64,000 bases of DNA, from contig OY294068.1 of NCBI GenBank assembly GCA_958510875.1, positions 26,516,297-26,580,296 of the forward strand, given 5' to 3'. The stretch is from Endomychus coccineus (taxonomy: Eukaryota > Arthropoda > Insecta > Coleoptera > Endomychidae). Under the pieces are notes generated by a model. It searched no databases, was not told the DNA's origin, and saw nothing but the letters and a program-made list of their open reading frames with translations. Of this stretch, positions 12,641 through 25,124 are shown piece after piece. The stretch's first letter is position 1. Every line of letters begins with the position of its first letter. A program made the position numbers and the translations under genes.

Positions 12641-13625
12641 TTTTTGTAAACAGTGAATTTCGCGTCTTGATTATTTCTTGCGTGGAAAAAACATTGCGCA
12701 AACCAAAGAATCCCTTCTTTAACATTATGGGGACTTTTCTCCATCGATTGGAACAATTCACAAGTGGTTTACTGGTTTTGGTTGTGGTAGTGTGACCACA
12801 AATGATGCTGAACGTTCTGGTCGTTTAATTGAGGTTACAACGCCAGAAATCGTCCATAAAATCCATGGTATGATATCGGACGATCGGCGAGTTGAAGTGC
12901 ACGAGATTGCAGTGAGGCTATGGGCATCTTAACCGAACGGGTACGGAACATTTTGAATATGAGAAAGCTATCTGCCATATGGGTGCTGCATTTGCTCTCT
13001 GTTGACAACAAGCGCGACCGTGTAACAACTTCAAAGGAGTGTTTTGCGATGTTCAAGCGCGATACGAAGGACCTTTTGCACCGTTTCGTAACCATGGACG
13101 AAACATGAATCCATCACAACACACCAGAGACCAAAGAACAGTCGAAACAGTGGACTTGTCCTGGCGAATTGAAGCAGAAAAAGGAAAGTGGGTTTATCGG
13201 CCAACAAAGTCATGGCAACAGTTTTTTGGGATGCACACGGTATCGTCCATATCGATTACCTTGAAAAGGGTAAAACGATCACCGGCCTATATTAAGCAGA
13301 GCTGTTGGATCGATTCAACGCCGATTTGAAGCGAAAGCAGCCGCATTTGGCGAAGAAAAAAGTGCTTTTCCACCAGGACAACGCACCGGCGCCCAGGTCC
13401 GCCATCGCAATTGCAAAATTGCGCTAGGAATTGGTTCGTAATCTACCACGGAGAGATTTGGCTCAAATGATGAGATCATCGCTGAAACAAACGCCTATTT
13501 TGAAGGATTGCCGAAATCGTATAACTTGGAAGGGATCGAAAAATTAGAAAAACGTCGGACGAAGTGTATCGGGCTACAAGGAAATTATGTTGAGAAATAA
13601 AATAAATTTTGACCAAATATCCTTG
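12640..13625 (+). pseudogene. Dead mariner transposase (cecropia-like group)
   Basis: Plus-strand pieces match a mariner transposase in order: FLRGKNIAQTKES (12675), SIGTIHKWF (12741), NDAERSGRLIEVTTPEIVHK (12802), the helix-turn-helix end near 12920, SVDNKRDRVTTSKECFAMFK (12998), RFVTMDET (first catalytic Asp, 13083), VFWDAHG (second Asp, 13223), then FHQDNAPAP (13367). The catalytic block carrying the third Asp (normally PHPPYSPDLAP) is missing, replaced by an internal deletion near 13430. Many frameshifts and stops. Terminal inverted repeats were not identified. About 345 codons is usual for the family. Confidence 0.85.
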
Positions 13626-13689
13626 CTTCATTTTTAGGGACTTTTCACCTTGTCCTCATAAGCTGATGATTTTTTGGAATTAACATTTA

Positions 13690-13925
13690 GGATATGACAC
13701 TAGAAATAAGAAATAATCACCCTTGTCCACTAAAAATAGTTTAAGTACTGAGCAGAGGACCTTTCAGCTACTATGTAGCCATCATCAGAGTAAACTCAGA
13801 GCTGGTAGCCGAAAGGTTTTATAGTACTTCAACAGTATTTTTAGTGGATAGTGATGATTTCTTATTTATAGTGTTATAGTGTATCCACAGGTGAACACTT
13901 TTATAGATTATTTAGGATATGGACA
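13690..13925. repeat. Foldback-like repeat, family B
   Basis: Arms taataagaaataatcaccc…ccactaaaaata and tatttttagtggata…gatttcttatttatagtg face each other and enclose a hammerhead-like motif. Related pieces sit at 11140-11200, 23640-23755 and 50260-50345, the last two sharing the gtgaac…ttttatacagttt end. Confidence 0.65.
13737..13797 (-). ncRNA. Hammerhead-ribozyme-like motif, second type
   Basis: Read on the minus strand: CUGAUGA (13788-13782), an extra U, stem II GGCUAC/GUAGCU with a short AUA loop, GAAA (13765-13762), a possible GG/CC stem III around one U, then CUC as the cleavage triplet. Stem I would pair upstream GUUU and ACU with downstream AAAC and AGU around a bulge. The 11160 copy keeps a perfect GGCUAC/GUAGCC stem but has lost part of the core. 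Stem III and stem I are weak here, so activity is doubtful. Confidence 0.4.
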
Positions 13926-14913
13926 TAAAAACTTCAAGAAAGTATATTCAATTATAATTTAATAAAATAGATATAACATTACCTTAAAATGAGACTATCT
14001 ACAGGAAAAATGACAATTTAAGAATACAAGACTAGTATTGTGTTGATCATTATTTTCGATCGTTAAACTTAAACATCATAAATTGTTTTTACTGGTAAAA
14101 TAATACATCACAAAGAAAATTACATCAATAATATTTTGCTACTAATCTCTTGTAATCACCATTCCAAAATATAATGACTCTACTAGGAAATTAATTCACT
14201 TCAAATAAATTATTATAATAAATAACCTACTTATATATTTGGCAATCAAAAAATATATCAGTACGTGCTTGCCATATTTGGAAGAATAACATGGAGAAAT
14301 ATATCACATAATCAGCCATTTTTATTAGACTCAACTACTTACTCAATTCATAGTGTGGGTCATAATATAATATGCAAACAAATTATATACAACCTTCTTG
14401 AAAATACACAATGCATTACAATATTGATATAGATTTAATAGGTTCATTAAACAAAATTCAAAATTAACTATATTCGCTGATATTATATAATACTCTATCT
14501 AGAACATAGTGTACAACTTTTTAAAAATAGTGAACATACTTCATCTTTCAAAATTCTTCAACTTTGAATATGACTAAGAAACCATGATGTGGTTATTTGA
14601 AATTCTAACTTTTTTTATAACATTTCGGTACAAAGTTTCTGCACATTTTTGGCATTTAGTATATCCTCACATATATCTTATATAAACTATAATATCAGCG
14701 AACATATATTTTGAAATTGTTCCATACGAGTTGTGCACCATCGCCTATTCTCATAAGATGATAACCAAATATGACATCATTACTATTTGTTGCTATGCCA
14801 AGAGATAGATTTCATTGCTTTCGATTATGATTTATAGGATCCATAGCCCAACAATATACCTCCTACTCCTAACACAATGCACAACAGTTAATATTTTGTT
14901 GCATGGGAATAGT
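13926..14913. other. AT-rich intergenic sequence
   Basis: No coding frame, repeat end or RNA gene recognised between the family-B repeat and the hAT element. Confidence 0.4.
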
Positions 14914-14921
14914 CTATCAAC

Positions 14922-16783
14922 CAGTGGCGGCTCCTCGAAGGAGGCTGAGGAGGCTCAGCCTCCTCACCAATTTATCTTAATGATCATTCTCCATTTTATT
15001 TCCTGTTTCTCTGATAATTTTTAAAATTTTACAATTAATTCCCCGTTCTCAGTAGATATTTTTAATCTCAGTGCCCTGAGGCTAGACTCTCTATATATCT
15101 CAAACGCTGAGCATGTGTTGTTCAACGCAGTTGCCGTTTTTCCGACCAGTCCGAACGCCAACTGGGTAAATCAGCGAAAACGGCAACACTCACTGGAGGC
15201 TAGCCTGCGGCAGCCGCTAGCAATCTATGACATACGAGACGTGCGTTCTGCCGACTGCTGAGTAGGTCAGTCAGTGCTTGTTTGTTTATGTGTTGTCACG
15301 CCAAGTAAGGTTAGATTGTTGTCTGTTGTAAATTTAAAATGAGTGTTAGTGAGTTAGTTGCTGCCTTTTAGAAAATCCATTTAGTGAATTAACATATGAT
15401 AAAAGTGTTTCTTTTAAATAAACGGCCTTTACCGGATTTGAAAGGATTAGTAATGTCAGGTAACTATCAAAATCGATCATTGTTAATACTAATAGTAATA
15501 TTGACAAGACGAAGTTTTAAAAAAATCATTGATTTCCCTGTAATGCTCCAACTCGATGGAATTTTACATCACGTGCAGTATTTACCATCCATAAAAATAA
15601 AGACAAATTAATTGAAACATTTGATTTTGTATTAAACAGTGATGACTTTTCAATAGATCAGGTTTCATTAAATGCTGCTGTTGGTTTAAAATCTTATTTA
15701 GAAAATGAAGAATTTTTGTTTTTTCTTGATAATTTTAAATTAATATTTGAACAAACTGATCTTATTTTTCAAATTTTACAACATAAATTCAAGAGATCGT
15801 TTGAAACATCTCATTAGAAAAATTTCAAGTTTCCGTAATACAGAATTTCATTTTAATATTTTATTTGAAAATTTTTCAACTGATGAGGCTAGGCTCCTCC
15901 CGCGAAAAGGAGGAAAACATATAATTTGGTAGACAAGAAACTACATTAAGTATAAACAACTTTTTTATGAAATTTTAGATACTATTAAAGGTCAAATTGA
16001 GATTCGATTTTCCGATTTACATGAATTGAAGTTTTTTGACTTGACGAATAGAAGATTTTTCGAATCTTTTTCAAAAGAGTTCCCCAATACACTTTAAGAT
16101 AACTTAGTTCTAAAATATAAATTTTTTGATAAAATAGCACGGCACAATGAATTATGCGTTATATACTCGGATAAAGATATTTTAGGCCAGTATGACAGTC
16201 ACGCCGATATGATAAAATATATGATAGACAATGATTTGCAACAAGTTTTACCTCAGTTTTATAAACTACTTTGTTTGACAGTCACCATTTCTGTCACGTC
16301 GGCATCGGTGGAGAGATCATTTTCTACTCTCAAACGAATTAAAACTTACATGCCAAATACATGGGCCAAAATCGTTTATACAATGTTTGTTTAATATCTA
16401 TTGAAAAAGATTTAGTAAAACACTTGAAACAAAATGATACATTTTTTGATAATATTATTGATCATTTTTCGCAAACTAAAGACCGTTAATATATAAAAAA
16501 AAATAATAGAATTAATAAAAAAAACAAAATATGAAAAATTCCAAAAAAAAGGAAAAATATTAAAAATCCAAAAAAAATAAAAGACAAAAAACGAACAAAA
16601 AATTTTTTTGGCAAGAGAAACTCTATACCTCCACGTTGGTTCTTGCTGGGTAACAATTAATTTTGTCACTGAAGTAGCTGGTACGGTCGCTGTGCAAAGG
16701 TTAAAAGGCTGTGAATAGAGTATATTTTTACAAAAACGTTTTATGTCCAGCCTCCTCTCTCAAAAATTCACGAGCCGCCACTG
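14922..16783 (+). mobile_element. hAT transposon, ZMYM1-like type, internally decayed
   Basis: Termini CAGTGGCGGCTC…GAGCCGCCACTG are flanked by an exact 8-bp duplication CTATCAAC (14914-14921 and 16784-16791), the hAT hallmark. Inner ends share the imperfect repeat of cagcctcctc. The transposase survives only in pieces: IKGQIEIRFSDLHELKFFDL (15987-16046), then the C-terminal dimerisation region SVTSASVERSFSTLKRIKTY (16289-16348), continuing past a frameshift to about 16489. At 1.86 kb it is much shorter than an autonomous element and lacks most of the catalytic core. Confidence 0.9.
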
Positions 16784-16791
16784 CTATCAAC

Positions 16792-17779
16792 CCCATGGTT
16801 CGTTCTTAGTTAAGTCTTAGTTTATTTCCGATAATCTATCTATCTTCAGTGGCAAAAAGTCATCGAGACTTTTAACAGATCATGAGGTAAACTTTCGAAT
16901 CATAATGAAATGGTAGTACCCTCATATTGGCTGATCTAATCAGAGCTCAGCTACGATGTCATTTGTTCTAATATATTAGGCTATAAACCAAGTAAACACT
17001 TTGCAGTTTCCTATATCAGCGGTTGAATCAGAACCGACGTATCAAAATCGGCTGTGGTTGAGAGTAATAAAACAAAGCTTCGCTTCTAACACCACTATAC
17101 GCTACGCTTCTAACTCTATCAATCCAGCTTTATGTAGAATTTAGAACATCAAAGCCAAGTTGAAAGTAATTAAAAGATATTTTTTTATTATTATCATGTT
17201 TCTTATGGAACTGTATCGGAAAGTCGCTAGTGTCGCGTTTTTGAAAAGCACAGTTACTAGCGACACATATTGTCGTATATAAAAAATTTCTCAATTTCGA
17301 GATGACGGTTGTATCTGCATCATTGCCACAGTTAGTGGTAAACAGTTGTAAGCGAGGTATACTGACGTATAAGGCCTTGCGATGAATTACACTTGAGTGT
17401 CACCTGGTGCCCTGCAATCGTATAGGCGCTTACGATAGACGAAATCCACTTTATAGAGAAGCCAACATCTGGCTATCCTTTACTGTCTGATTTACAGATG
17501 GGGGAGTGGTTTGTTTACATGACACATGGAGACTGGCTCATTGAGTAATTTATTGATAGGTACCGTGAAAAGGAATTGAAAAACATATACCTCTTAATTA
17601 TACCTTTCATATCTTCTCACAATTTTTTTTTCAGGTGGGGTTATGATTGAATATTTCCCCCAGATTGTTGGTCACCTAACAATTGTACAATCTCATTTAA
17701 AAGCTATTGCTCCAGAAAAATATAAAGACCTTAACTGCTGAAATTAGTACCAAATTGCTTTCACCAATTCTATAAAAAC
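16792..17779. other. Intergenic sequence, no recognised feature
   Basis: Somewhat richer in GC than its surroundings between 17040 and 17520, with a partial inverted pair (agtcgctagtgtcgc / tactagcgacac at 17221-17265). No gene recognised. Confidence 0.35.
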
Positions 17780-18066
17780 CACGGTCGTATCTACAGGTCT
17801 GGAAACTCTATGTTTGACATGAGTCTCTTACATGTCGCCAAACTCGTAGTCCCCCGCTCAGCCACCAGCTGGCGCATGGATCGAAGTATGTTGTCAGGAT
17901 GTCAGGATTAGACGCCATATCGTTCAAACACGGTCGTCTACGTGCCAGAGAACATCCCTCGACTCATGCGCCACCCTTTTGGTATTACGCAACAGATAAC
18001 GCTTAGCGGACTCACTTCTCACATAGGAAACAGCCTCGAGTTTCCAGACCTGTATATACGACCGTG
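17780..18066. mobile_element. MITE with 28-bp terminal inverted repeats
   Basis: CACGGTCGTATCTACAGGTC… at the left matches …gacctgtatatacgaccgtg at the right, with one mismatch over the outer 28 bp. Flanks ataaaaac and ataaaagc are an 8-bp duplication with one mismatch, which fits a hAT-type element. No coding capacity. Confidence 0.75.
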
Positions 18067-18274
18067 ATAAAAGCATATCTCAAAAAGGATCTTGTTGGAG
18101 AAAGATAGAGGAGCATGAGGAACTTCAGCGAAACATTATTTCGTTCTAACGAGTTGTAATTTTCAGAAATAAAAGTTAATTTCACAGCAACTATTTGACA
18201 ACAACCGGTCACTCTTGTCATCGCTAGGCTAAGGCTAGGATAACAGAGAGTCACAGTCAACTAGGCTGGAACAA

Positions 18275-18475
18275 ATGAGTTGGGTCGTTCAAACTAATCA
18301 ACATATAACGGGGCAACTGGACATAATGGCGTTATTCGATAGGGAAATGTTCATTAGGGAAATAGAAAAACGTGAGTGCATTATGAGTAAGTACTCGAAT
18401 AAAATCAAAAAGCAACGGCATTGTGAGAAATTTATGTCAACATACAGCCGGCATATTTTTATCTTGGTATTGCAG
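18275..18475 (+). pseudogene. MADF-domain-like protein fragment
   Basis: Residues MALFDREMFIREIEKRE, then SKYSNKIKKQRHCEKF, resemble the start of a MADF (Myb/SANT-like) domain, as found in Harbinger-associated DNA-binding proteins and host regulators. The middle of the domain is deleted and the frame then runs into a tandem repeat. Probably a transposon relic. The match is short. Confidence 0.35.
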
Positions 18476-18526
18476 GTTTTTTTTAGCAAAGACGAAAGAG
18501 TACAATTCTTCAAAAGTTTTAACACT

Positions 18527-18718
18527 CATTCGGAAGTATTTAAATTTTTGTTGTCTTTCTGTACATCATCAAAGGAAAAATGATACACGCCTCTTTCTTG
18601 CCTCGATGCTTTTAAAGAATGACAATCATTCGGAAGCCTTCAATTTTTTTTAGCCTTGCTGTACCTCATAAAGGGAAAATGATAGACGCCTCTTCCTTGC
18701 CTCGTTGCTTTTAAACAA
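18527..18718. repeat. Two tandem copies of a ~98-bp unit
   Basis: Copies start with cattcggaag at 18529 and 18627, and share cgcctctttcttgcctcg-like ends. The unit appears duplicated in place. Confidence 0.75.
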
Positions 18719-18729
18719 TGCATCCAAAG

Positions 18730-20702
18730 GCGTTTTCCCTTAGTTTCTCTGCCTTCTCTTCAGCTCTTTAACTAGAAAGAATATTGCAGCAGTTTGTACA
18801 GCTCATATTTCCTCCATTGCCGTCGACTAAGAAATGCGAATGATACACAATACCTTTTCATCGTCCCCTTCTTCCAATACCCAGAATTATATGAAAATAT
18901 ATTATGTTGGTATATATAGACGGTAAGTGTACGTGTGTGAAGGCTGAGCACAAAGTTGATCGGGAGTGGCGTGGCTGGAAAATTGACCGTGTGACTGCAG
19001 TCTTAGTTATAACTCACTAGTCCAATAAAGGCAGTGATTTAGCTTGAAATAATGGCAATTTTTATAATTATGTTCGAAGGGGGAAATTAAATGTACTTTG
19101 TAATATCTGTTTGAAGAAGCTACTGTGTTACCATAAGTCCCATTTATTTATTAAACTAGTGAAAATCGAACCTCTAATAGCTTTTTTATTTAAGTTCCCA
19201 TATTGTTATCTAATATTCTAATAATGACAGTGCACAACCTGTATGAACAAGTGGGGTGATAAATAAACCAATTCGATAAGCATGAACACTATTTTTTCAA
19301 CAAAATTGAATAAAGTCACAAGTTGGCTCTAAAAGTAAAATGTACATCAACCTTGATCATTTCTGTCAACATCAACCATTTACTCGTTGATCAAGAAATA
19401 ATAAGTTCTAGTTAAGAACTCTCTATAAACTATCATATATTTTTCAGGAGTCAATATAAATATCTACAGTACATTCATAAAATTTTATACAAGTTGTGCA
19501 TAGATTTTATAAGGCCGCTATTTTGAATAAATAAGGCAAATATGAATTAAATTTACATTCCGAGTTTCAAAAACAGTCCGTTAAAAAGACACGTTCTAAA
19601 TATTTTAGTACTTTAAAAACCATATATACAGAATGTTACACGACGTGTCCAACAATGTTTAACCACATATGCACTTTTAAATTAAAAGTCGATTTCTTAA
19701 AGAAATTTTAAAAAGTACAACAGAAAACAAGATAGCAACTTACCCTACCGCTCTTATAACAGTGTTAAAATACAAAACGAACTTCTCTCCCTGTTCTCTT
19801 AATTTTTTTCATTATAGCCCCCGAAACTGGTAGTAAATATAGACGAATGGATTTTGAGATTTTAACCATATCCCAAATTTATAATTTATTATTTTCAACT
19901 AGTTACTGTTGGCCTTTTGTAAAATTTTTTCAAAGAGATCGATAAGTTGTGAAAAACATCCTATACAAAATAAATATTATATATTTCAATATCTCAACCC
20001 TTCATTATTATCTGTGTGAAGTTAAATATTCGAATCAGCAATCCTAAATTCCTAGACAGCATGCTAAGCACTTACATGTAGTAGGATGTTCAATCATATT
20101 CGACATTTTTAGGAGAATATATCATTTTCTGAAGGCGCAGGAGGATTAATGTGTATTCAATAGAACCATAGAAAACTTTGTTAACACATTAACCGATGAG
20201 TAAAATTGTATAATGGTTTTATTTTTTAACCCATAAGAAAATCATAATGGGTCAAATCATAATGTCAAATGATGTATTCCTGCCTTAACCCTATAAAAGT
20301 GTAAATATAAACGTTATTCCACTGCCTGCTTTAAAATGTATACAATGTGTATGTAGGATGTCAAATTAACTCACTGATCACAGTTAGATGAAATTAAGTA
20401 CCGTTATTTTGTAGGTACATTGCAAATATAATTGCACCGATTTCATAAATAAAATAATTTACTAAATATTTCCTAAGTTTCTTCCTCATTTCTTGCAATT
20501 GAGCTAATTGATGAATAAATGAACTATGAATTAAGTGAACTATCATGATTATTAATTGTCACAAAGATTGTGTTCTGGGAAATGAACCTTGTTTCATCCA
20601 AGTGAAATTTAAATTATTACTAATTTGCCACGCATTTGCATTTTGTTGTTCTTATGAGAAAATTCGTACACTCTGTGAACCAGCACATGTTGTGTAGACC
20701 AA
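18730..20702. other. Intergenic / 3' flank of the XK-related gene
   Basis: AT-rich sequence downstream of the stop at 20703-20705 on the minus strand. It should contain the 3' UTR; no certain poly(A) signal was assigned. No other feature recognised. Confidence 0.4.
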
Positions 20703-23700
20703 TTAATTTATATTTGCTGGTTGACGATTACCATACCCAGTACTTGGATGAAAACATTTATAATAAATTATCATAAAAAAAATTCCGCTTACAAACGGAA
20801 TCATGTTTAAAAAGAAAATTGGTTTATAGTAGAAAGCGTCTTGGAGTTCTGTGGGGGCATTAAAATACCAAACTAAATTTGCTGCAGTATTTTCGGCAAA
20901 TAATAAGACATAGAAGAAGAAATATTTCCACAAAGTAGGACCTTCGTGTAAAGTTACAAATGTAAATACATAAACTGCACTAAAAGTGGAGTAAAACAAT
21001 ATGTTGCAGCACTGATTATGGTTGCACAAACGATTTTCTACACCCATGCGTAATAACCATATCATCATTATAAACCAGTGGATGAAAAGAACTAAGAGTG
21101 TGGCTCCAGGAAACATCGACGCAATGACGCTTATGCAAAGAATTCTTGATACTGCAAAAACCAAATACAAATGTATTTTAAACTTTTTTCATTCAGAAAC
21201 TTTACTAGTGCAATACGATTTATTGCAAAGTAAAATACATACCTACTAACTTAAAAGAATTTTCAAACATTCTGAATTACATTACTACCCTTTTAAATAT
21301 TGAATTGAGTTATCTGTCACTTTGTAATCTTTCATTAGAACAATAAAACTGAGGTTTACTTTGTTAACTATCACTGAATTCATTTATGAAACGTTGATTG
21401 CAATTTGCAATCAACTTTATTGAATAAATTCTGTGATCAGTAGTATTAGTTTTATTATTATTACTTATATATAAAAATTCTCGGGAAATAGGTCACATTA
21501 ACACTTTGTTTTATATTTTCATCTTTACGTACGTTTCAGTCTCACGACCATCATCAGAAGACTTATGTCAAAAAGGTTTTTTTTAAAACTAATTATAGCA
21601 TGAAGCGTCCATATCGCACCAATTTCAATCAAAAATGCCCACGCCGTCGAAAAGAACAGAACCTCGAATAATCGAAATTGTACCGTCAATATTTCAAGTA
21701 TAAAATATAACAAGAATTCACTATTCAGTAATATTCTTATAATATACAAGCGCATATTGATAGTCTCTCAACGACTGGAGATGAAAATTATTATGTTAAG
21801 TATCTACCCTCGAACCAGATGCAACGATTTATGAGGTACTTGAAAAAGGTTGCAGACCTGTATTGGAAATCAATTACCAAAAAAATCCATTCTGGAGATG
21901 ATTTACATAAAACGTGACTCCAAATCTGTAAATCATAGGACTGACGTTCAGACATTAAGTCAGATTTATACTAACTTAATTAATTAAAACTCTTGCAAAT
22001 TGGTACATGCGTCTTTATAATGTTAAAAGTATATTTTAGGAAGAATGCTCAAAAGTAATATTCCAATACGGGTCTGCAACCTTTTTCAAGTACCTCATAA
22101 ATCGTTACATCCGGTTCGAGGGTAGATACTTAACATAATAGTTTTCATCTCCAGTCGTTGAGAGACTATATCAACGTGCGATTGTATATTATAAGAATAT
22201 TACTGAATAGTGGATTCTTGTTAAATTTTATACTTGAAATATTGACGGTACAATTTCGATTATTCGTGGTTCTGTTCGTTTTGACGACGTGGGCATTTTT
22301 CATTGAAATTGGTGCGATATGGACGCTTTATGTTATAATTAGCTTTAAAAATCCCTTTTTGACATAATAAGTCTTCTGATGATTGTCGTGAGACCGAAAC
22401 GTACGTAAAGACGAAAATATAAAACAAAGTGTTAATGTGACCTATTTCCCGAGAATTTTTATATATAATTCATACTGTGTCAAGAATCTTTATTATTATT
22501 ATTACTACCATTTTGATAGGCAAATTGAATTGGTTGATTGGTTGTGTGGAAATTATGTTCTAATTAACTTACCTGTAACTAGAAAATGCCATAAGAATTG
22601 GAAGATGGTTCCTGTCCAAGATATATTATTTTTTGTCTTTTGAGAAACACGGATCAGTCTATGATAGGATGCCATAGACCATGCCATACTAACAAAGGAA
22701 CTTGCAATGGATAGAAATTGATGAATTGCTGAAAAAATAACGTTTCATAATAAATATTCAAGTATTTTGGAATTATATTCACCAAAAGTTAATAATTGAT
22801 TATTAAAATTTATAGCTATATTTAAAAAAATCATACATGATTTAATTTAACAATAGAGAATTTCAGTTTGTATATGGTGTATTTGTTTTTATAAATCTCT
22901 AAACCATAGTACAATCAATTATTTACTCTATATATAAGTATACATTTATTGAAGTTTATACAATTATAGTTTATAATTAATAATTTTATATGTTTTTGAT
23001 AAACTTCTATGGTTTACCTGGTGGAATATAAAGAAATCCAAATAAATTATATTTGTGATGAAAATGGTGAAGAATTCTTGATAATTATGTAAACTACTGC
23101 ATATGGATTGCAACCATAATACAAATGAACTTTCAAAGAAGCCTATATTTTCAAATTGATATTCTTATTCAGCACTAATAAGTAAGAAACAATCAAGCTT
23201 AACCACTATAAATACTTATGAAGTACTGAGCCATCACTTAATGAACATTCTATTTGCAACCAACTGTACTGAAGTCATTTTTTCTTAATAATTTCATCTG
23301 CTGAATGGAACATACAATTAGCTGTCAAAATGTCATATTGAAAGATGCTACTCGACAGCAGTTCATGAGAAACAAAAAAATTAGAAATGACTTTAAAATA
23401 ATTTTATTGTTACTAGTATTCCTTAGCTATTACAAATTTGTAAGTTATGGTGAAAAAAAATCAAATAGAACTCTTTCTGGGATTAAAACTGGTGAGGATC
23501 GCTATAACTGTATGAGCTGGAGAGCTTATGCTAGAGAGATGCGAGCAGATATAAAATCCTCACTTTGACTCAGTCAGCTGATTGCAATAAGTATGTTACA
23601 TATAACTGAGGAGATTTAAACCAAGGAATAGTGAAAATAGAACATGCTGGAAAGTCCTCAAGAATTCAACAGTATTAGTGGATAAGGGTGATTATTGCTT

Positions 23701-24380
23701 ACTTATTAGTGGTATACTGTATCCATAGTTGTGAACTTTTTTACAGTTTGTTAGTCTTATTTAGGGTGAAAATTCTAATAATTACATGTAAATGTGTTCG
23801 CCCCAAAGTCTTGTCCATTAGTATAAAAAATTATAGTTAACTGTAATATCTGTTGAGGTGCTGCTTCCAAGAAGCAGTCTAGTACTCGCAGCAGAGCTAC
23901 ATCTGAATCCTCTTTGATCATCAGTTCATAATATTTTCTTTGGTTTTCAAAGTCTCTTCTTTTCTCAGCCTTTTTAGACTTTCTAGCATATCGTAATGCA
24001 TCAAAGTAACGAAGTACTGGGGCCAATTGAAATACCAGTACAAGTGCAAAGAATATTCCTCTACTTGTACATTTCTTAGTTAAGGTTCGACTTCTATTAA
24101 GGTCTTCATTTTTATCATTCACATACATTCGAATACTGAATGCTGTATTAATTAAAGCTGGTATTAGGATAAAAGCAACAGTAGTAACAAAATAAAGTGA
24201 TTGTTTGTTTATGTAGTATTGAACTGCCACATTGCAATCAAAACCAACGTCCAAGAGGTGACTTATAATGGATACTACAAATCCTGCTATATCCCAATAA
24301 GACACTCTATCTCTGGATGGCAAACTGTCTGGTTCATCTTTACCACGCTCAAACATTTCAAGTGGATATTTCACAGTCAT
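20703..24380 (-). CDS. XK-related (Xkr / CED-8 family) multi-pass membrane protein
   Basis: Three coding exons on the minus strand, 23786-24380, 22573-22728 and 20703-21151, join in phase 1 to give 399 aa, normal for the family (roughly 370-450). Start ATG at 24380; a splice acceptor (ttcttccag) lies 4 bp upstream, so a non-coding first exon exists further right. Membrane segments are seen near residues 29-50, 62-84, 108-125 and 165-186, the family signature SFVSMAWSMASYHR near 209-222, and about four more to the C-terminus (…SGIFFMIIYYKCFHPS…). Relatives include phospholipid scramblases of the plasma membrane, some activated by caspases; whether this one scrambles lipids is inference. The tail is short and no clear caspase site was seen. 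Intron 21152-22572 carries a Penelope-like element. Confidence 0.9.
21521..21562 (-). ncRNA. Hammerhead ribozyme-like motif (PLE, left arm)
   Basis: Stem I GUCUU with AAGAU (one wobble); core CUGAUGA (21557-21551); one extra U; stem II GGUC/GACU with a GUGA loop; GAAA (21537-21534); stem III CGUACG; cleavage expected after UA (21527-21526). The core is complete. Confidence 0.65.
22371..22412 (+). ncRNA. Hammerhead ribozyme-like motif (PLE, right arm)
   Basis: Stem I GUCUU/AAGAC; CUGAUGA (22376-22382); stem II UGUC/GACC, where one G to U change weakens the closing pair; GUGA loop; GAAA (22396-22399); stem III CGUACG; UA (22406-22407). Intact except for stem II. Confidence 0.65.
22729..23785. 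other. Intron 1 of the XK-related gene
   Basis: Includes a piece of repeat family B at 23640-23755 (tcaacagtattagtggataa…gtgaacttttttacagttt). A plus-strand open frame at 23305-23568 shows no family resemblance. Confidence 0.45.
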
Positions 24381-24384
24381 TGTT

Positions 24385-25124
24385 CTGGAAGAAAAAGAAA
24401 ATCTTGGCAAGTGGAAATTCTATTCATGTTAAATAGGCACGTTTATATAAGGCACTCATTATTAAGAAATTTGATGATTCGAAGAGGAGCACTAGACTAA
24501 TTCTTCCAATCCATGTTAGAACAAATCGAGATCAAGATGAGATGATGAAGAAAGAACAATGAAAAACCAATTAACTATTTTGGATGCTGATTGACGTTTA
24601 ACATGTTAGCTCACAGCAAGAGAGTAGTTCAAAAGTCATCAAACAAGTAGGCCATTTGCTTCACGACATACAAGCGTACAGTTTAAATATTTATTAACAT
24701 AGAAGCCATAGAACGCCCAGGACCATACAAAATGAAATTTATATATTAATAGCGTAGCCGAAGAGTTCGATTCGAAGAGAAAAGTACAGAGGTACGATGG
24801 TGGTAGATGTATTATAGGGACTAGACTGTAGGTTATGCCAAAAACTATGACAATTAAAAAAAAGTTATGTCGGGTGGCTAGGTGGACTCCATAATCTATG
24901 GGTGGACTATGTAAAATTAGGGTAAAGAGTGCAACTGTCAACACTGAGATGCATGGCGAGTGGTAAAACGCTAGGTCACCGTAATACGTAACTAGAATTG
25001 GGACGGTTAGTACACCCAGCCGGCCGGGGTACGCTTAGTTATTCTTGATTCTCTTTCTTTGATAATAGGCTTATAATATGAATTCGAAATCGAGGAAATA
25101 TCCAATATGTGGAATTTTTTCTTA
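24385..25124. other. 5' flank of the XK-related gene
   Basis: Region expected to hold the untranslated first exon and promoter. 24940-25035 is similar in reverse complement to 31905-32010 (ccactcgccatg…tcagtg and actaaccgtccca), marking a dispersed repeat. No core promoter element assigned. Confidence 0.4.

Larger units (their letters stand above)
21466..22490 (+). mobile_element. Penelope-like element (PLE), deleted copy with inverted terminal repeats
   Basis: Arms at 21466-21790 and 22130-22490 are inverted copies of each other (ttctcgggaaataggtcaca …; hammerhead; …gcgtccatatcgcaccaatttc; …agtctctcaacgactggaga). The centre holds only the decayed coding end of a PLE (about 21890-22060), matching the tail seen at 62560-62710. 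Sits in an intron of the XK-related gene. Confidence 0.8.

Noticed and set aside
24639..24944. 101-codon hydrophobic frame upstream of the XK-related gene
   Set aside because: AT-driven hydrophobicity; overlaps a dispersed repeat and lacks splice continuity with the gene.
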